DNA of 64,000 nt, from contig JADCLS010000001.1 in the NCBI GenBank assembly GCA_026702845.1, forward strand, positions 434,001-498,000. The letters run 5' to 3'. Under the pieces are notes generated by a model. It saw only the letters and a list, made by a program, of their open reading frames with translations. It did no database searches and was not told the DNA's origin. Position 1 is the first letter of the stretch. Each line of letters begins with the position of its first letter. The position numbers and the translations under genes were made by a program. Source of the DNA: Candidatus Heimdallarchaeota archaeon. Its GTDB lineage: Archaea; Asgardarchaeota; Heimdallarchaeia; Heimdallarchaeales; Kariarchaeaceae. Positions 53,478 through 61,678 of the stretch are shown here, piece by piece.

Positions 53478-54197
53478 CTAAAGTGTAAGTGTTGCTCCAT
53501 TAATTCTTAACCACTCCTTCCTTTTATCATGATCTATAATTATTGCTGAGAGTTTACTCCAGAACTCTTTTGAATGGCCATCAGTTATTAAATGGCACAA
53601 TTCATGAACAACAACATAGTCGATAATTGACATAGGTGCAATAATTAATTTCCAATTAAAATCAATTGAATCATCTTTTTGGCATGTCCCCCATCTCGCT
53701 GAAAACTGTCTTACGTTTACTTTACTGGGTGATTTTCCAACTTTTAATTGATAGAATTCGACTCTTGATTTTATTTTTTCAAATGCCTTTTCCTTGTACC
53801 ATTTGATTGCCTTTGACTTAATTTTGTCAGTATATTTTAATCCATCATCAGGAATTATTACTTCGAACCTACCTTGAAATAACTTGAATGTTACATTCTT
53901 AGTGTTACTTTTCGTAATCTGTAACCGATATGATCTTCCAATATAGGTCAGCCTTTCCCCACTAACAAATTCCTTAGATTTCGGAGTAGGTAATATCTCT
54001 TCAAATCCCTTTACTGTATTGAGTATCCAATTTTCTTTTGATTCTAGAAAATTTTCAATATCTGAATTCTTTGTACCAGTTGGTGCAGTGACAATTATAC
54101 CATTTTGTTTATCAATACCAACTCCAACAGTTTTTCTTCGACTTGAATATTTTATTTCATATTGAATAATTGAAGAAGCATATTTGTATTCAGGCAT
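53478..54197 (-). CDS. YgjP-like (DUF45) metallopeptidase
   Basis: A 239-residue protein of the YgjP/DUF45 family. The C-terminal gluzincin-like motif is VVHELCHLITDGHSKEFW, with the HExxH zinc site and a third histidine nine residues on. The N-terminal half (KYSSRRKTVGVGI, RLTYIGRSYRLQI) matches the family. Upstream RWGTC in FSARWGTCQKD is also a family hallmark. DUF45 genes are frequently found beside type I restriction loci, as here; the substrate is unknown. A small zinc-ribbon gene follows in the same direction. Confidence 0.88.
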   Translation of the reverse strand: MPEYKYASSIIQYEIKYSSRRKTVGVGIDKQNGIIVTAPTGTKNSDIENFLESKENWILNTVKGFEEILPTPKSKEFVSGERLTYIGRSYRLQITKSNTKNVTFKLFQGRFEVIIPDDGLKYTDKIKSKAIKWYKEKAFEKIKSRVEFYQLKVGKSPSKVNVRQFSARWGTCQKDDSIDFNWKLIIAPMSIIDYVVVHELCHLITDGHSKEFWSKLSAIIIDHDKRKEWLRINGATLTL

Positions 54198-54296
54198 AAA
54201 ACAAATTCACCATATTGATAATATGTACATTTAAAACTCAGTAGTTAGGATTAAAAAATGCCTTATGCTATCAAATTCTAAATGCACATATTTTTA

Positions 54297-54530
54297 TCAA
54301 TCATTTATTATTTTAGAAACATCAGATACTAGGTTGTAAAAAGTAGAAAATTCGGGCCATTCACCACGTCTAATTGCATCATCTATACCTCCCATCCCTT
54401 TATCCTTACTATTTGGAGACCTATCATTTCTAATTATGAATTGCTTAATGAATTCTATTGCATATAGTTTTCCTCGTTCACCCTTCCATTTATTTCTCAA
54501 GGATTTCTGCCCCCAAATCTCAAATTTCAA
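54297..54530 (-). CDS. Small AIRRGEW-repeat protein, possibly truncated
   Basis: The 77-residue frame from TTG 54530 contains IDDAIRRGEWPEFSTF. The frame remains open to 54596, and the extra codons (ISAKPVGAIRRGEWEDIK) hold a second copy of AIRRGEW 66 residues earlier. The gene is therefore either a 99-residue protein starting at ATT 54596 or the remnant of a longer repeat protein whose 5' part is lost. The unit (basic helix, RNDRSPNSKD loop, then the tryptophan) resembles homing-endonuclease-associated repeats, which bind DNA. A TATA-like element (54616-54625) is about 24 bases from ATT 54596, which suits leaderless initiation there. Confidence 0.5.
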   Translation of the reverse strand: MKFEIWGQKSLRNKWKGERGKLYAIEFIKQFIIRNDRSPNSKDKGMGGIDDAIRRGEWPEFSTFYNLVSDVSKIIND

Positions 54531-54616
54531 ATCATCTAATGTTTTGATATCCTCCCACTCTCCTCTCCTAATTGCACCAACAGGTTTAGCTGAAATTCAA
54601 CAATACGAGTAGTGAT

Positions 54617-54626
54617 TTTAAATATT
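54617..54626. promoter_or_regulatory. Shared TATA-like element between divergent genes
   Basis: TTTTAAATAT is nearly symmetrical and sits about 20-29 bases from ATG 54646 on the plus strand and about 20-28 bases from ATT 54596 on the minus strand. It could serve leaderless transcription in both directions. Confidence 0.35.
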
Positions 54627-54645
54627 GAAAATACATTCGATATAC

Positions 54646-55401
54646 ATGAAAACGTCAGAAGAGCATATTGATATTCCAGATCATATAAGAACATTATTTC
54701 GACATGAACAATGTAAGGAAAGAAAGTACCCAGTCTATGACCTCATGGCAGAAGGAGAATTTACAGTAATTCGGGATTCGTTGAAAAATGATTCCAAATT
54801 TGTCCTGATTGAAGGGGATTATGATGGAAGGCTCAATCTGAGAAACCTGGAAGATTTTCCAAAATTGGATAAACAACCACTTCTGACCGCTTATCACTCG
54901 GAAAAGAAAAACTCATTCTTTAACTTATTTGCAGGAAAAAGGGATATCTATATCACTGAACCTACAACTTGTATTGGACATTATGAAATTGATAGTAAGG
55001 GAGGCATCACTGGCTATATGCCCCCAAAATCCAAACACTTGTATGCTGATGTCAAAGTAATACAAGAATTATCAACAATATTGAAAATAGACCACCCTAA
55101 TCGCAACCTACGATCAATTTACTCTGAAACCACTGAGATGGAGCACGAGTTTATACCTGATCATGATAGTGAATACAAGAATATTATCCAGGAGATAACT
55201 ATAAAGGAAGATAATATAACTCAATTTACTATAACTCATCATGCAGTAAAACTTCAATTTGTTTCAGAACCACTTGTTTTCTGGGGTAACGGGCTTTCTC
55301 ACCGTTTTTTGTTGACCTTACATCAAGAGGACGATGTAGCACTTGTTTTTGCCATAGCAGTTCAGATTATCCGGTATATTTGGTCTATGTCTTCAGAATA
55401 A
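54646..55401 (+). CDS. Protein of unknown function
   Basis: A 251-residue soluble protein rich in beta-strand patterns, with no signal peptide or recognised motif. Noticeable parts are VLIEGDYDGRLNLRN, an FFNLFAGKRDIYITEPTTC segment and a C-terminal hydrophobic stretch (VALVFAIAVQIIRYIW). The overall layout is loosely like LURP/tubby-like scaffolds, but this is only an impression. ATG 54646 is preferred to TTG 54625 because of its spacing to the TTTTAAATAT element. It lies at the end of the defence island and its role is not known. Confidence 0.6.
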   Translation: MKTSEEHIDIPDHIRTLFRHEQCKERKYPVYDLMAEGEFTVIRDSLKNDSKFVLIEGDYDGRLNLRNLEDFPKLDKQPLLTAYHSEKKNSFFNLFAGKRDIYITEPTTCIGHYEIDSKGGITGYMPPKSKHLYADVKVIQELSTILKIDHPNRNLRSIYSETTEMEHEFIPDHDSEYKNIIQEITIKEDNITQFTITHHAVKLQFVSEPLVFWGNGLSHRFLLTLHQEDDVALVFAIAVQIIRYIWSMSSE

Positions 55402-55452
55402 AGATTATGAGCTTTCAATACTTGTTAGATTTGCGGGTGAGGAATAATAATT

Positions 55453-55888
55453 TCATCTCTTTCGATATACTGTAACGAATGCCCCAAGGAGGAGAACCAC
55501 AGTTAGAAGCTCAAAATCCACAGGATTCGTTGTTCCCCAATCAAGCTTGGTGATCCCTCTCAAGGTGGTTGTCCAAAGCTCATCATCAATCATGGCCATG
55601 TAGACTCCATTTATTTCTTCTAGCTAGCTATATGTATAGAATCTCGTTATCAATAAATAATCCACTAATATCCTTGGTCTCGTAGTGAAGAGATAAAATG
55701 GTGGAGAAATTCTCCTCAACCTCCCCCTCATACCCATTCACTTCTCTACTGGAGCTTGAATAATGTAGCTGGGTATATGTGAGTAGGCTATCATCATCAA
55801 TCTGCAGCATATAGGTTACATCAGTCTACAGATAGATTGTTTCCTCGCTAGCTGCAGAGGATAATGGCAGCAACATCAGTATGAGCAA
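55453..55888 (-). pseudogene. Decayed gene for a secreted, membrane-anchored protein
   Basis: Three segments of one former gene can be followed on the minus strand. A signal-peptide-like stretch (LLILMLLPLSSAAS) from TTG 55888 is cut by a stop codon after EETIYL. The frame then continues through TDVTYMLQIDDDSLLTYTQ to about 55628 and ends. A different frame then encodes WTTTLRGITKLDWG and a terminal hydrophobic helix with basic tail (LLTVVLLLGAFVTVYRKR), stop at 55453. Signal peptide, outer domain and C-terminal anchor in the right order argue for a real gene broken by a nonsense codon and at least one frameshift. Sequencing error is possible for one lesion but less so for several. The rest of 55402-56059 shows nothing else. 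Confidence 0.6.
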
Positions 55889-56059
55889 TAAATAGGTGGT
55901 TTCATACTATCGAAGGGGATCTATTCGTATAAAAATAGTTACAATATTGATTTGCAGATGAATAACGTTTGTTCTTTAAAGCTTCAAATTAGTTGAAAAT
56001 AAAGAGCTGATTATTTGTCTCAAATTGAAAATGTAATAAATGTAAGCATCGAATGTATA

Positions 56060-56692
56060 TTACGAAAATAACTCATTGAGGTTGTATAGAAATAGTTTCT
56101 CTACTTTCTCTCGTTCAGATCTGATATTATATGATATACCATCCAATTCTGCCTGTATTCTGACCAGTTCTCTCTCAAGATGACTTCTTTGCTCCTTATA
56201 TTTGAGATCGATATTGATTAGCTCTTCAGTCACTTGAGTTTCATCAAGAAGCGAAATGATTTTTTCATCATTCAATTTCAAAAATGTAGTAATTTTATCG
56301 AGGGCTGCATTCATTTCCGTTGCAAAATCGGCAAGAGAGAATTGGATATCCAAGAAATAAGGAGAATGATCATCTTCATCTGTTTTCACCTGTCCAATAT
56401 AATTACAGACCTTCTCCTCAAGCAGAGTAACATCTATCGCCTTTAACTCACATTTCAATTTCACGTCACGAATTTGGTAAAAATTATACTGGTAAGCCCA
56501 AGTATTTCCTTGGTGATCAATTCTACCTGTATCAACAGCTATGAATTCAATCATTATGGCAAAATGTTCTTGAAAATCTTCCAATCCCTCAACAAACTCC
56601 TCAAGATCAAAAATCCCACCTGGTCCATCTTGTATTTCCTCCAATTGTTCTTCTAATATCTGATCTAGTTCTTCAAAATCTAATCCTACCAT
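56060..56692 (-). CDS. Coiled-coil protein, unknown function
   Basis: A 210-residue soluble protein. The first 45 residues are acidic (FEELDQILEEQLEEIQDG), the middle looks mixed alpha/beta (AYQYNFYQIRDVKLKCELK) and the last 90 form a likely coiled coil (LDETQVTEELINIDL through EREKVEKLFLYNLNELFS). No family is recognised. It is divergent from the small GTPase gene with a 234-base gap. A functional link with the GTPase is possible only by position. Confidence 0.6.
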   Translation of the reverse strand: MVGLDFEELDQILEEQLEEIQDGPGGIFDLEEFVEGLEDFQEHFAIMIEFIAVDTGRIDHQGNTWAYQYNFYQIRDVKLKCELKAIDVTLLEEKVCNYIGQVKTDEDDHSPYFLDIQFSLADFATEMNAALDKITTFLKLNDEKIISLLDETQVTEELINIDLKYKEQRSHLERELVRIQAELDGISYNIRSEREKVEKLFLYNLNELFS

Positions 56693-56830
56693 AAATTTCT
56701 ATTATCTAACACTATTTTAATTCTGCGTCAGCAGTGTTTAAGGACCGCATTTTTTTTCATTCTTACTGATGAATAGTCATAATCAAGAATAATTATGAAT
56801 ACATAGATTTGTAAACACTGAATTTGAGAC

Positions 56831-56842
56831 ATAACGCGTTAT
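56831..56842. promoter_or_regulatory. 12-base palindrome upstream of the GTPase gene
   Basis: ATAACGCGTTAT is a perfect palindrome 85-96 bases before the GTPase ATG, in the divergent gap with the coiled-coil gene. It contains a CpG-rich centre (CGCG), which is rare in this A/T-rich sequence. It may be an operator. Confidence 0.3.
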
Positions 56843-56891
56843 TCGTAAAAATTATTGGAATATTTTTTATTCTGAATGGGTTTGGGGAAAA

Positions 56892-56899
56892 AATTATAA
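56892..56899 (+). promoter_or_regulatory. TATA element of the small GTPase gene
   Basis: aattataa with a run of adenines just before it lies about 28-35 bases upstream of ATG 56927, giving an expected leaderless or nearly leaderless transcript. Confidence 0.5.
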
Positions 56900-56926
56900 G
56901 ACTAAGAAGATTATCGATATATTGTT

Positions 56927-57487
56927 ATGGCAGGAATCACGTTAGCCTGTAAAATCACACTTCTTGGAGATGGAAGAGTGGGCAAGACCAGTCTCAGACG
57001 AACATACCTTGGCCAAAATTTCTCAAAGACCTATAGTATGACGATTGGTGCAGATTTTGCTGCAAAAACATTGACTTTTGATTCAAACAGGATTACAGCC
57101 AATATTTGGGATCTGTCAGGACAACATAAATTCAAGATCATGAGGGAGACCTACTACAAAGGAGTTTCTGGGGCAATACTTGTCTATGATATCACTCGAA
57201 AAGAGACTTTCGATAGTCTGAATAACTGGATCAATGAACTCATTAAGAATAATAATGGAGAAATGGTTCCTATCCTGATCATTGCCAACAAGGTGGATAT
57301 TCGTGATGAGAACAGCTTGCCTACTGAAGTAGGTGAGGGTTATGCTAAGGAGATAAGTGAACGATACAATTTGAATGTTGACTACGTAGAGGCATCCGCT
57401 CTTACTGGAGATAATGTGGAGAAAGCATTCGAGCTATTAATTAAGAACTTGTATGATGATTTCAAGAGACAGGTTGAATCGCACTAA
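56927..57487 (+). CDS. Ras/Rab-like small GTPase
   Basis: A 186-residue GTPase with all five motifs of the Ras superfamily: G1 GDGRVGKTS (14-22), G2 threonine 39 in MTIGADF, G3 WDLSGQ (61-66), G4 NKVD (121-124) and G5 EASAL (155-159). The G2-to-G3 region and the WDLSGQ form look Rab-like. The C-terminus ends RQVESH with no cysteine, so it lacks the prenylation site of most eukaryotic relatives. The TATA element is 30 bases upstream. Its 3' end overlaps the convergent glycosyltransferase gene by 26 bases. Small GTPases of this type are abundant in Asgard archaea; the effector is unknown. Confidence 0.92.
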   Translation: MAGITLACKITLLGDGRVGKTSLRRTYLGQNFSKTYSMTIGADFAAKTLTFDSNRITANIWDLSGQHKFKIMRETYYKGVSGAILVYDITRKETFDSLNNWINELIKNNNGEMVPILIIANKVDIRDENSLPTEVGEGYAKEISERYNLNVDYVEASALTGDNVEKAFELLIKNLYDDFKRQVESH

Positions 57488-58523
57488 TTGCATCTTTCCA
57501 TCGTTCAAGCTCCTTTTCTCTTGAGTAATTATTTCTTAAATGGATATATGCTGATTCCAGTGCTAAACCAGTATAATTAGATCTAACCCTTTGCAATGCA
57601 TTTGCTAAGCTCACATAGTCATCATTACGAAAGGTGATATGGGTCCGTTCTGGAAAAAACTCTGTCATACTTGGATGATCGGAATGAATTACAGGAATCT
57701 TCCTCAACACGCTTTCCAGCAACACATTTGGCAAACCCTCGTATCGGGAGGGAATTACCATTACGTGAATTTGTTTATAGAAGGCCTCGATCTCATCCAT
57801 GGGAACTTGTCCAAATTGTTTGATCTTCAGAAACTTATCCTGTTCCATAGATTCGATGATATTTATCATATAGTCATCGATTTTCCCTCCCACGATCAAC
57901 TTCCATTTCTCTTCAGACAAGGTAACGAGTAGCTGCATGGCATTTAATAGGAGATCAAGTCCTTTCTTATGTCTACTATCTCCAAAGAAACCTACTACCA
58001 GTCGATGGCCATCAAATTCATGTCTATTATATTTCTCAGACACGTCAATACCATTATTCACCACCTTGAATTGAAGTTGAGGATTTATAGCCAACATCTG
58101 ATTGATGAGGTACTTAGATACCGACGTTGCCAGGCTGCAATTATTAATGGCATACTGTACTAATGGAATTCTTTGAGGATTGGTTAAGCCACGCTCGATA
58201 TCATTACCACGTGCAGCGATCAAGCTAGGGATAGAATATATTTGACCTAAATAAGTGGCAATATATCCTGAAAAATTAATATAGAAACCTATCAGTAGAT
58301 TTGGTCTATCTTGTAGAATCTCTCGCTCCACCAATACTTTTAGACCATGTAAAGTATCTTTATCTTTCTTATGAATTTTTACTCTTAAGATTGCATTCCC
58401 CTCACCTAAGCTAATGACACGGATTTCATGTGTTTTACTCAATCCATCAACAATTCGTTTTGCAGATCTAGCCATACCTCCAAAATCTGGTGGATAGGTA
58501 TCTGTGATAAATAGGATTTTCAT
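57462..58523 (-). CDS. Glycosyltransferase family 4
   Basis: A 353-residue GT-B glycosyltransferase. The N-terminal domain begins MKILFITDTYPPDFGGMAR, the C-terminal domain has VVGFFGDSRHKKGLDLLL and the nucleotide-sugar site VMVIPSRYEGLPNVLLESV. ATG 58523 is preferred to ATG 58574 because the domain starts at once; the gap to the previous gene's stop is then 4 bases. It is the last gene of a minus-strand cluster with other glycosyltransferases and a radical SAM protein. The acceptor may be a lipid or surface glycan; unknown. Confidence 0.88.
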   Translation of the reverse strand: MKILFITDTYPPDFGGMARSAKRIVDGLSKTHEIRVISLGEGNAILRVKIHKKDKDTLHGLKVLVEREILQDRPNLLIGFYINFSGYIATYLGQIYSIPSLIAARGNDIERGLTNPQRIPLVQYAINNCSLATSVSKYLINQMLAINPQLQFKVVNNGIDVSEKYNRHEFDGHRLVVGFFGDSRHKKGLDLLLNAMQLLVTLSEEKWKLIVGGKIDDYMINIIESMEQDKFLKIKQFGQVPMDEIEAFYKQIHVMVIPSRYEGLPNVLLESVLRKIPVIHSDHPSMTEFFPERTHITFRNDDYVSLANALQRVRSNYTGLALESAYIHLRNNYSREKELERWKDAISAIQPVS

Positions 58524-58527
58524 ATTT

Positions 58528-59043
58528 TTATTCTCCAATGGGTTTGGTTGCCTCAGGTAGTATAGAGAAGTCATAGTGTAGATGTGTTATTACTGCTTTC
58601 TCCAGTTTCTTCTCTATCATTGAAAAATTAATCTCTTCAAGTGACCATTTATATTTCACTACAGCTGGTTTTAACTGTTTCACCTGTATATCAAGCCTAG
58701 TATCAATGATTTTTCTCAACTCATTAGCAATTTGTAACTTTTCTCGCTGTGTGTGATCCACTAATTCTCCTAATTCTCTAATTTCCAGTGATAATGAGTA
58801 ACTTGTATTGATCTTCTCTCCCTTTTGTTTTTTCATCTCGATCAAAACTGTTTTCATTTTGTATGATCTACCCTTTATTGTTGTTTTTATCCTTAATCCT
58901 ACAGATTTCCTGATCTTTTTGACCTTTTTACCTGTGAAACGATTGATCTCTGTATGTAAATCACTCACTGGCCTTAGATATTTTATATTGATCGTTTGGT
59001 CATAGGGTGAGAGAATGGACCGTAATGTTTGATCAAGACTCAT
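58528..59043 (-). CDS. Protein of unknown function in the glycan cluster
   Basis: A 171-residue soluble, lysine-rich protein of alternating strands and helices. A basic segment (FTGKKVKKIRKSVGLRIK) is followed by strands with regular spacing and a helix (REKLQIANELRKIIDTRL). No family is recognised. It follows the two-helix protein gene by 18 bases and precedes the GT4 gene by 4 bases, so it is part of that operon. Confidence 0.6.
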   Translation of the reverse strand: MSLDQTLRSILSPYDQTINIKYLRPVSDLHTEINRFTGKKVKKIRKSVGLRIKTTIKGRSYKMKTVLIEMKKQKGEKINTSYSLSLEIRELGELVDHTQREKLQIANELRKIIDTRLDIQVKQLKPAVVKYKWSLEEINFSMIEKKLEKAVITHLHYDFSILPEATKPIGE

Positions 59044-59061
59044 TAATGGTCAGATTATGCA

Positions 59062-60525
59062 TTAATATATGAATTTCATTTCCTGTAGCAGTGATTTTGC
59101 AAAATTGACACCTGATTCAAGTACGTCTGGATTATTTTGAGCTGAATTGAGCATGATTGTAACTGAGTAGTGATCAGATGTTTTGACAATCACATTCTCA
59201 AAATTTTGATCTCTAGCTGCATCCTCAATGAAGCGCTTGATCCTATATTTTTTGAGTAGATCATCTCTTGGTTTCTCAGATTCACTATCATAAACAAGCT
59301 CATTTGAAGGTATATCTATAGAGAAATTGAGCTTTTTCTTGACATTATCCATTGAGGTGAATTCCATCTGAATATAATCAGACACTCTGATTATTACATC
59401 TTTGAAGTAATTGAATTCAGGCTTAAAGGTGATAATAGTTGTATTTGCATCCTGAGTTTTCTCGTACTTATCAAGGCTGATGCTCAGGTTCTTAAGAACA
59501 TCATCAAGTTTTGAATTTGCAGGAGAACGTATTGGAGTATAGACTTCTTGTTTTTCCATGATGGGAAGATTAGATTCCTTAATAGGAGTTGTATGGCTTG
59601 CTGGTTTAGAGATTGTTACCGATACAGAATCTTGAGCTTTCTTTTCTGCCTCTAATGGTATCCCTTTAGTTCCCTTAAGAGGGATAAGCTTTCGTTTTAC
59701 AACATGATTATAGCATACGTTAATATCATTCCAGAAATCCTGTATAAGAGGAGGAATTGATAGGGGACTAAATTGTTCTATAGGGGTGATGATCTTGAGC
59801 TTGAACAAAATTGTTTCATTGTCTGGAAAGAAGATATATACCTCTGATTGATACATGGGAACCTCAGCCTCATAACGTAACTGATGAAGGAGAGCATTGA
59901 AGCTCTCTTGGCTCATTATATGATCCATTCTGAAGAAGAATTTGATCTTAACGGTAAGGATCTCACGAACAACACTTCCACTCTTGGTTTTCGTCTTAAG
60001 AAAGCTATCAACCTTCAATTTCACACCATCGATATTTGGGTTCATATTCTTTAAATTAGTATCATAGCTGAGAAAATGTTGATAGTAATAGTGCTTTCTC
60101 TTCCCACTATAGGGAGATCTAGTAGAACGATATTGGAATTCATTGCTTGTTTTCTCTCGGGTGTCCAGATATGTTGTTACTTTGTAGCTGGAATTCCTCA
60201 TGGATTTGGAAATTAAGCCCATAAGACTAATACGCTTAAATCTAGATGCCAATTTTCCCTTTGTAGTTCCGTAGATTAATCCACCAATGATTAGGTTAAA
60301 TATGGTCATAAAAATTGCTATTGGCCAAATTTCAGTAGTTATTGCCAAAATCAAAAAGGATACTTCTATCAATCCCATTATAATTAAGGTTTTTTTCTTA
60401 AGACTATGCTTCTTGTAATTAATTAATTTAAGGTCACCATAGGCCATTTTGTACAGATGTTTTGATTTAATCCGTTCAAAATTATAGACTTGATTACTTT
60501 CAAAAGAAGGAGTTAATTGGCTCAT
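59062..60525 (-). CDS. Two-helix membrane protein of the glycan cluster
   Basis: A 487-residue protein with an N-terminal helical pair (LIIMGLIEVSFLILAITTE and FMTIFNLIIGGLIYGTTK) followed by about 380 cytoplasmic residues. These contain a tyrosine- and lysine-rich region (GKRKHYYYQHFLSYD), a proline/serine-rich linker near residues 310-340 and a C-terminal alpha/beta domain. ATG 60525 is preferred to TTG 60564. The C-terminal domain and the neighbouring 171-residue protein have similar length and strand patterns and may be related, but no family is recognised. Confidence 0.6.
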   Translation of the reverse strand: MSQLTPSFESNQVYNFERIKSKHLYKMAYGDLKLINYKKHSLKKKTLIIMGLIEVSFLILAITTEIWPIAIFMTIFNLIIGGLIYGTTKGKLASRFKRISLMGLISKSMRNSSYKVTTYLDTREKTSNEFQYRSTRSPYSGKRKHYYYQHFLSYDTNLKNMNPNIDGVKLKVDSFLKTKTKSGSVVREILTVKIKFFFRMDHIMSQESFNALLHQLRYEAEVPMYQSEVYIFFPDNETILFKLKIITPIEQFSPLSIPPLIQDFWNDINVCYNHVVKRKLIPLKGTKGIPLEAEKKAQDSVSVTISKPASHTTPIKESNLPIMEKQEVYTPIRSPANSKLDDVLKNLSISLDKYEKTQDANTTIITFKPEFNYFKDVIIRVSDYIQMEFTSMDNVKKKLNFSIDIPSNELVYDSESEKPRDDLLKKYRIKRFIEDAARDQNFENVIVKTSDHYSVTIMLNSAQNNPDVLESGVNFAKSLLQEMKFIY

Positions 60526-60604
60526 AATGCATTCAACTTGATTATTATGCCCTAAATTATTCAATTATTAATAGTTTTGTCGGAATCCTCACAAAAATTA
60601 CCAA

Positions 60605-61678
60605 TTACTCCATGATTTGAGTATGCACAGCTTTATTTATTGGCAAACCATGGTCACATGCGGAACAGAAGGGGAATTTCTTTGAACCCTGCAGATATTC
60701 TCTAATATTTCTGTACCTGCTCCCAGACCATAATTCCATGGCTGGGGTATCACGAATATTCCCTAGCAGCAATGTTTCAGATCGTTCAGCTCCACAGCAC
60801 ACATTAACATCCCCATTCGGTAGGATGAACATGTGAAGAGAGGGAAAATAGCAAGGAATCCTCAATGATTCTGGAGCATACTGGCCAAGATGAAAGCTAT
60901 TATCCATGAGATCTAGATCTAGGAGCATATTATTCTCTCGGATATTAATGGAAATTTTTTCTGAGATGTTGGAAAATTGATCAAGAATACTCTTGACATC
61001 CTGTTTACTAAGTGCCAATTCGCTCGAATTGTGTTTAAAATCGATGAATAAAAGGTGAATTGCAGAAATTTGAGGAAACTCATTAAGATAATTCAGAAAT
61101 TCCTCCAGATATTGGGTATTCTGAGAAGTGATTACATGATTCACACGTATTTGGGGACGACCGTATTCCCTAGCTGCAGCACCAAGAAATTCTATTGCTT
61201 TCATAGTTCTGTCAAACATTCCTGAGCCTCGAACGGAATCATGAACATCATGGATGCCATCGAGGGAGATATTAATAGTTTTCAAACGATTCTTGGCAAG
61301 CTCAAAAGCCAAATCTTTTGTGATAAGAGATCCATTACTTGTCATCTTCACCCTAATTCCAAGTTTGCTTGTATATCGTACTAGATCTATTAAATCAGAT
61401 CTAATTGTTGGTTCTCCTCCTGAAAAGGTAATTACTCTTGTACCGAGTTCATAAAGTTCAGAGATAATCTGTTTCCACTCAAAGGTACTGAGTTCAAGTT
61501 TCTTTATTGTATGAGGGGATGTTCTTGTACGTAAGCCATGTAAGCAGTAGTAACATTCTGCATTACACCTGAAAGTAAGTTTGATCTTTACATCGTATGG
61601 TATTGGTGATTGGTTGATCGATTTCAACTCTATTGGATTATTTGAGATCCATCGCATGAGTGAAGGAGGGGTTGTCAT
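60605..61678 (-). CDS. Radical SAM/SPASM-domain protein
   Basis: A 357-residue radical SAM enzyme. The cluster motif is FRCNAECYYCLHG (CxxxCxxC), the SAM-binding element is TFSGGEPTIR, followed by SNGSLI and NISLDG. A SPASM-like C-terminal domain has IPCYFPSLHMFILPNGDVNV with CC, then FPFCSACDHG, giving additional iron-sulfur cysteines. Such proteins modify peptides, sugars or lipids. It overlaps the preceding glycosyltransferase gene by 4 bases, so its substrate may be part of a glycan or lipid made by the cluster. Confidence 0.92.
   Translation of the reverse strand: MTTPPSLMRWISNNPIELKSINQSPIPYDVKIKLTFRCNAECYYCLHGLRTRTSPHTIKKLELSTFEWKQIISELYELGTRVITFSGGEPTIRSDLIDLVRYTSKLGIRVKMTSNGSLITKDLAFELAKNRLKTINISLDGIHDVHDSVRGSGMFDRTMKAIEFLGAAAREYGRPQIRVNHVITSQNTQYLEEFLNYLNEFPQISAIHLLFIDFKHNSSELALSKQDVKSILDQFSNISEKISINIRENNMLLDLDLMDNSFHLGQYAPESLRIPCYFPSLHMFILPNGDVNVCCGAERSETLLLGNIRDTPAMELWSGSRYRNIREYLQGSKKFPFCSACDHGLPINKAVHTQIME

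Noticed and set aside
39565..54197. BREX or DISARM system
   Set aside because: No PglZ, BrxC, BrxL, DUF1998 protein or PLD nuclease is present; the methylase, specificity and restriction genes are clear type I hsd genes.
56732..56820. Inverted repeat CAGTGTTTA (56732-56740) and TAAACACTG (56812-56820) in the GTPase upstream gap
   Set aside because: The arms are only 9 bases and 71 bases apart, so chance is a fair explanation; the nearby CGCG palindrome is the better candidate.
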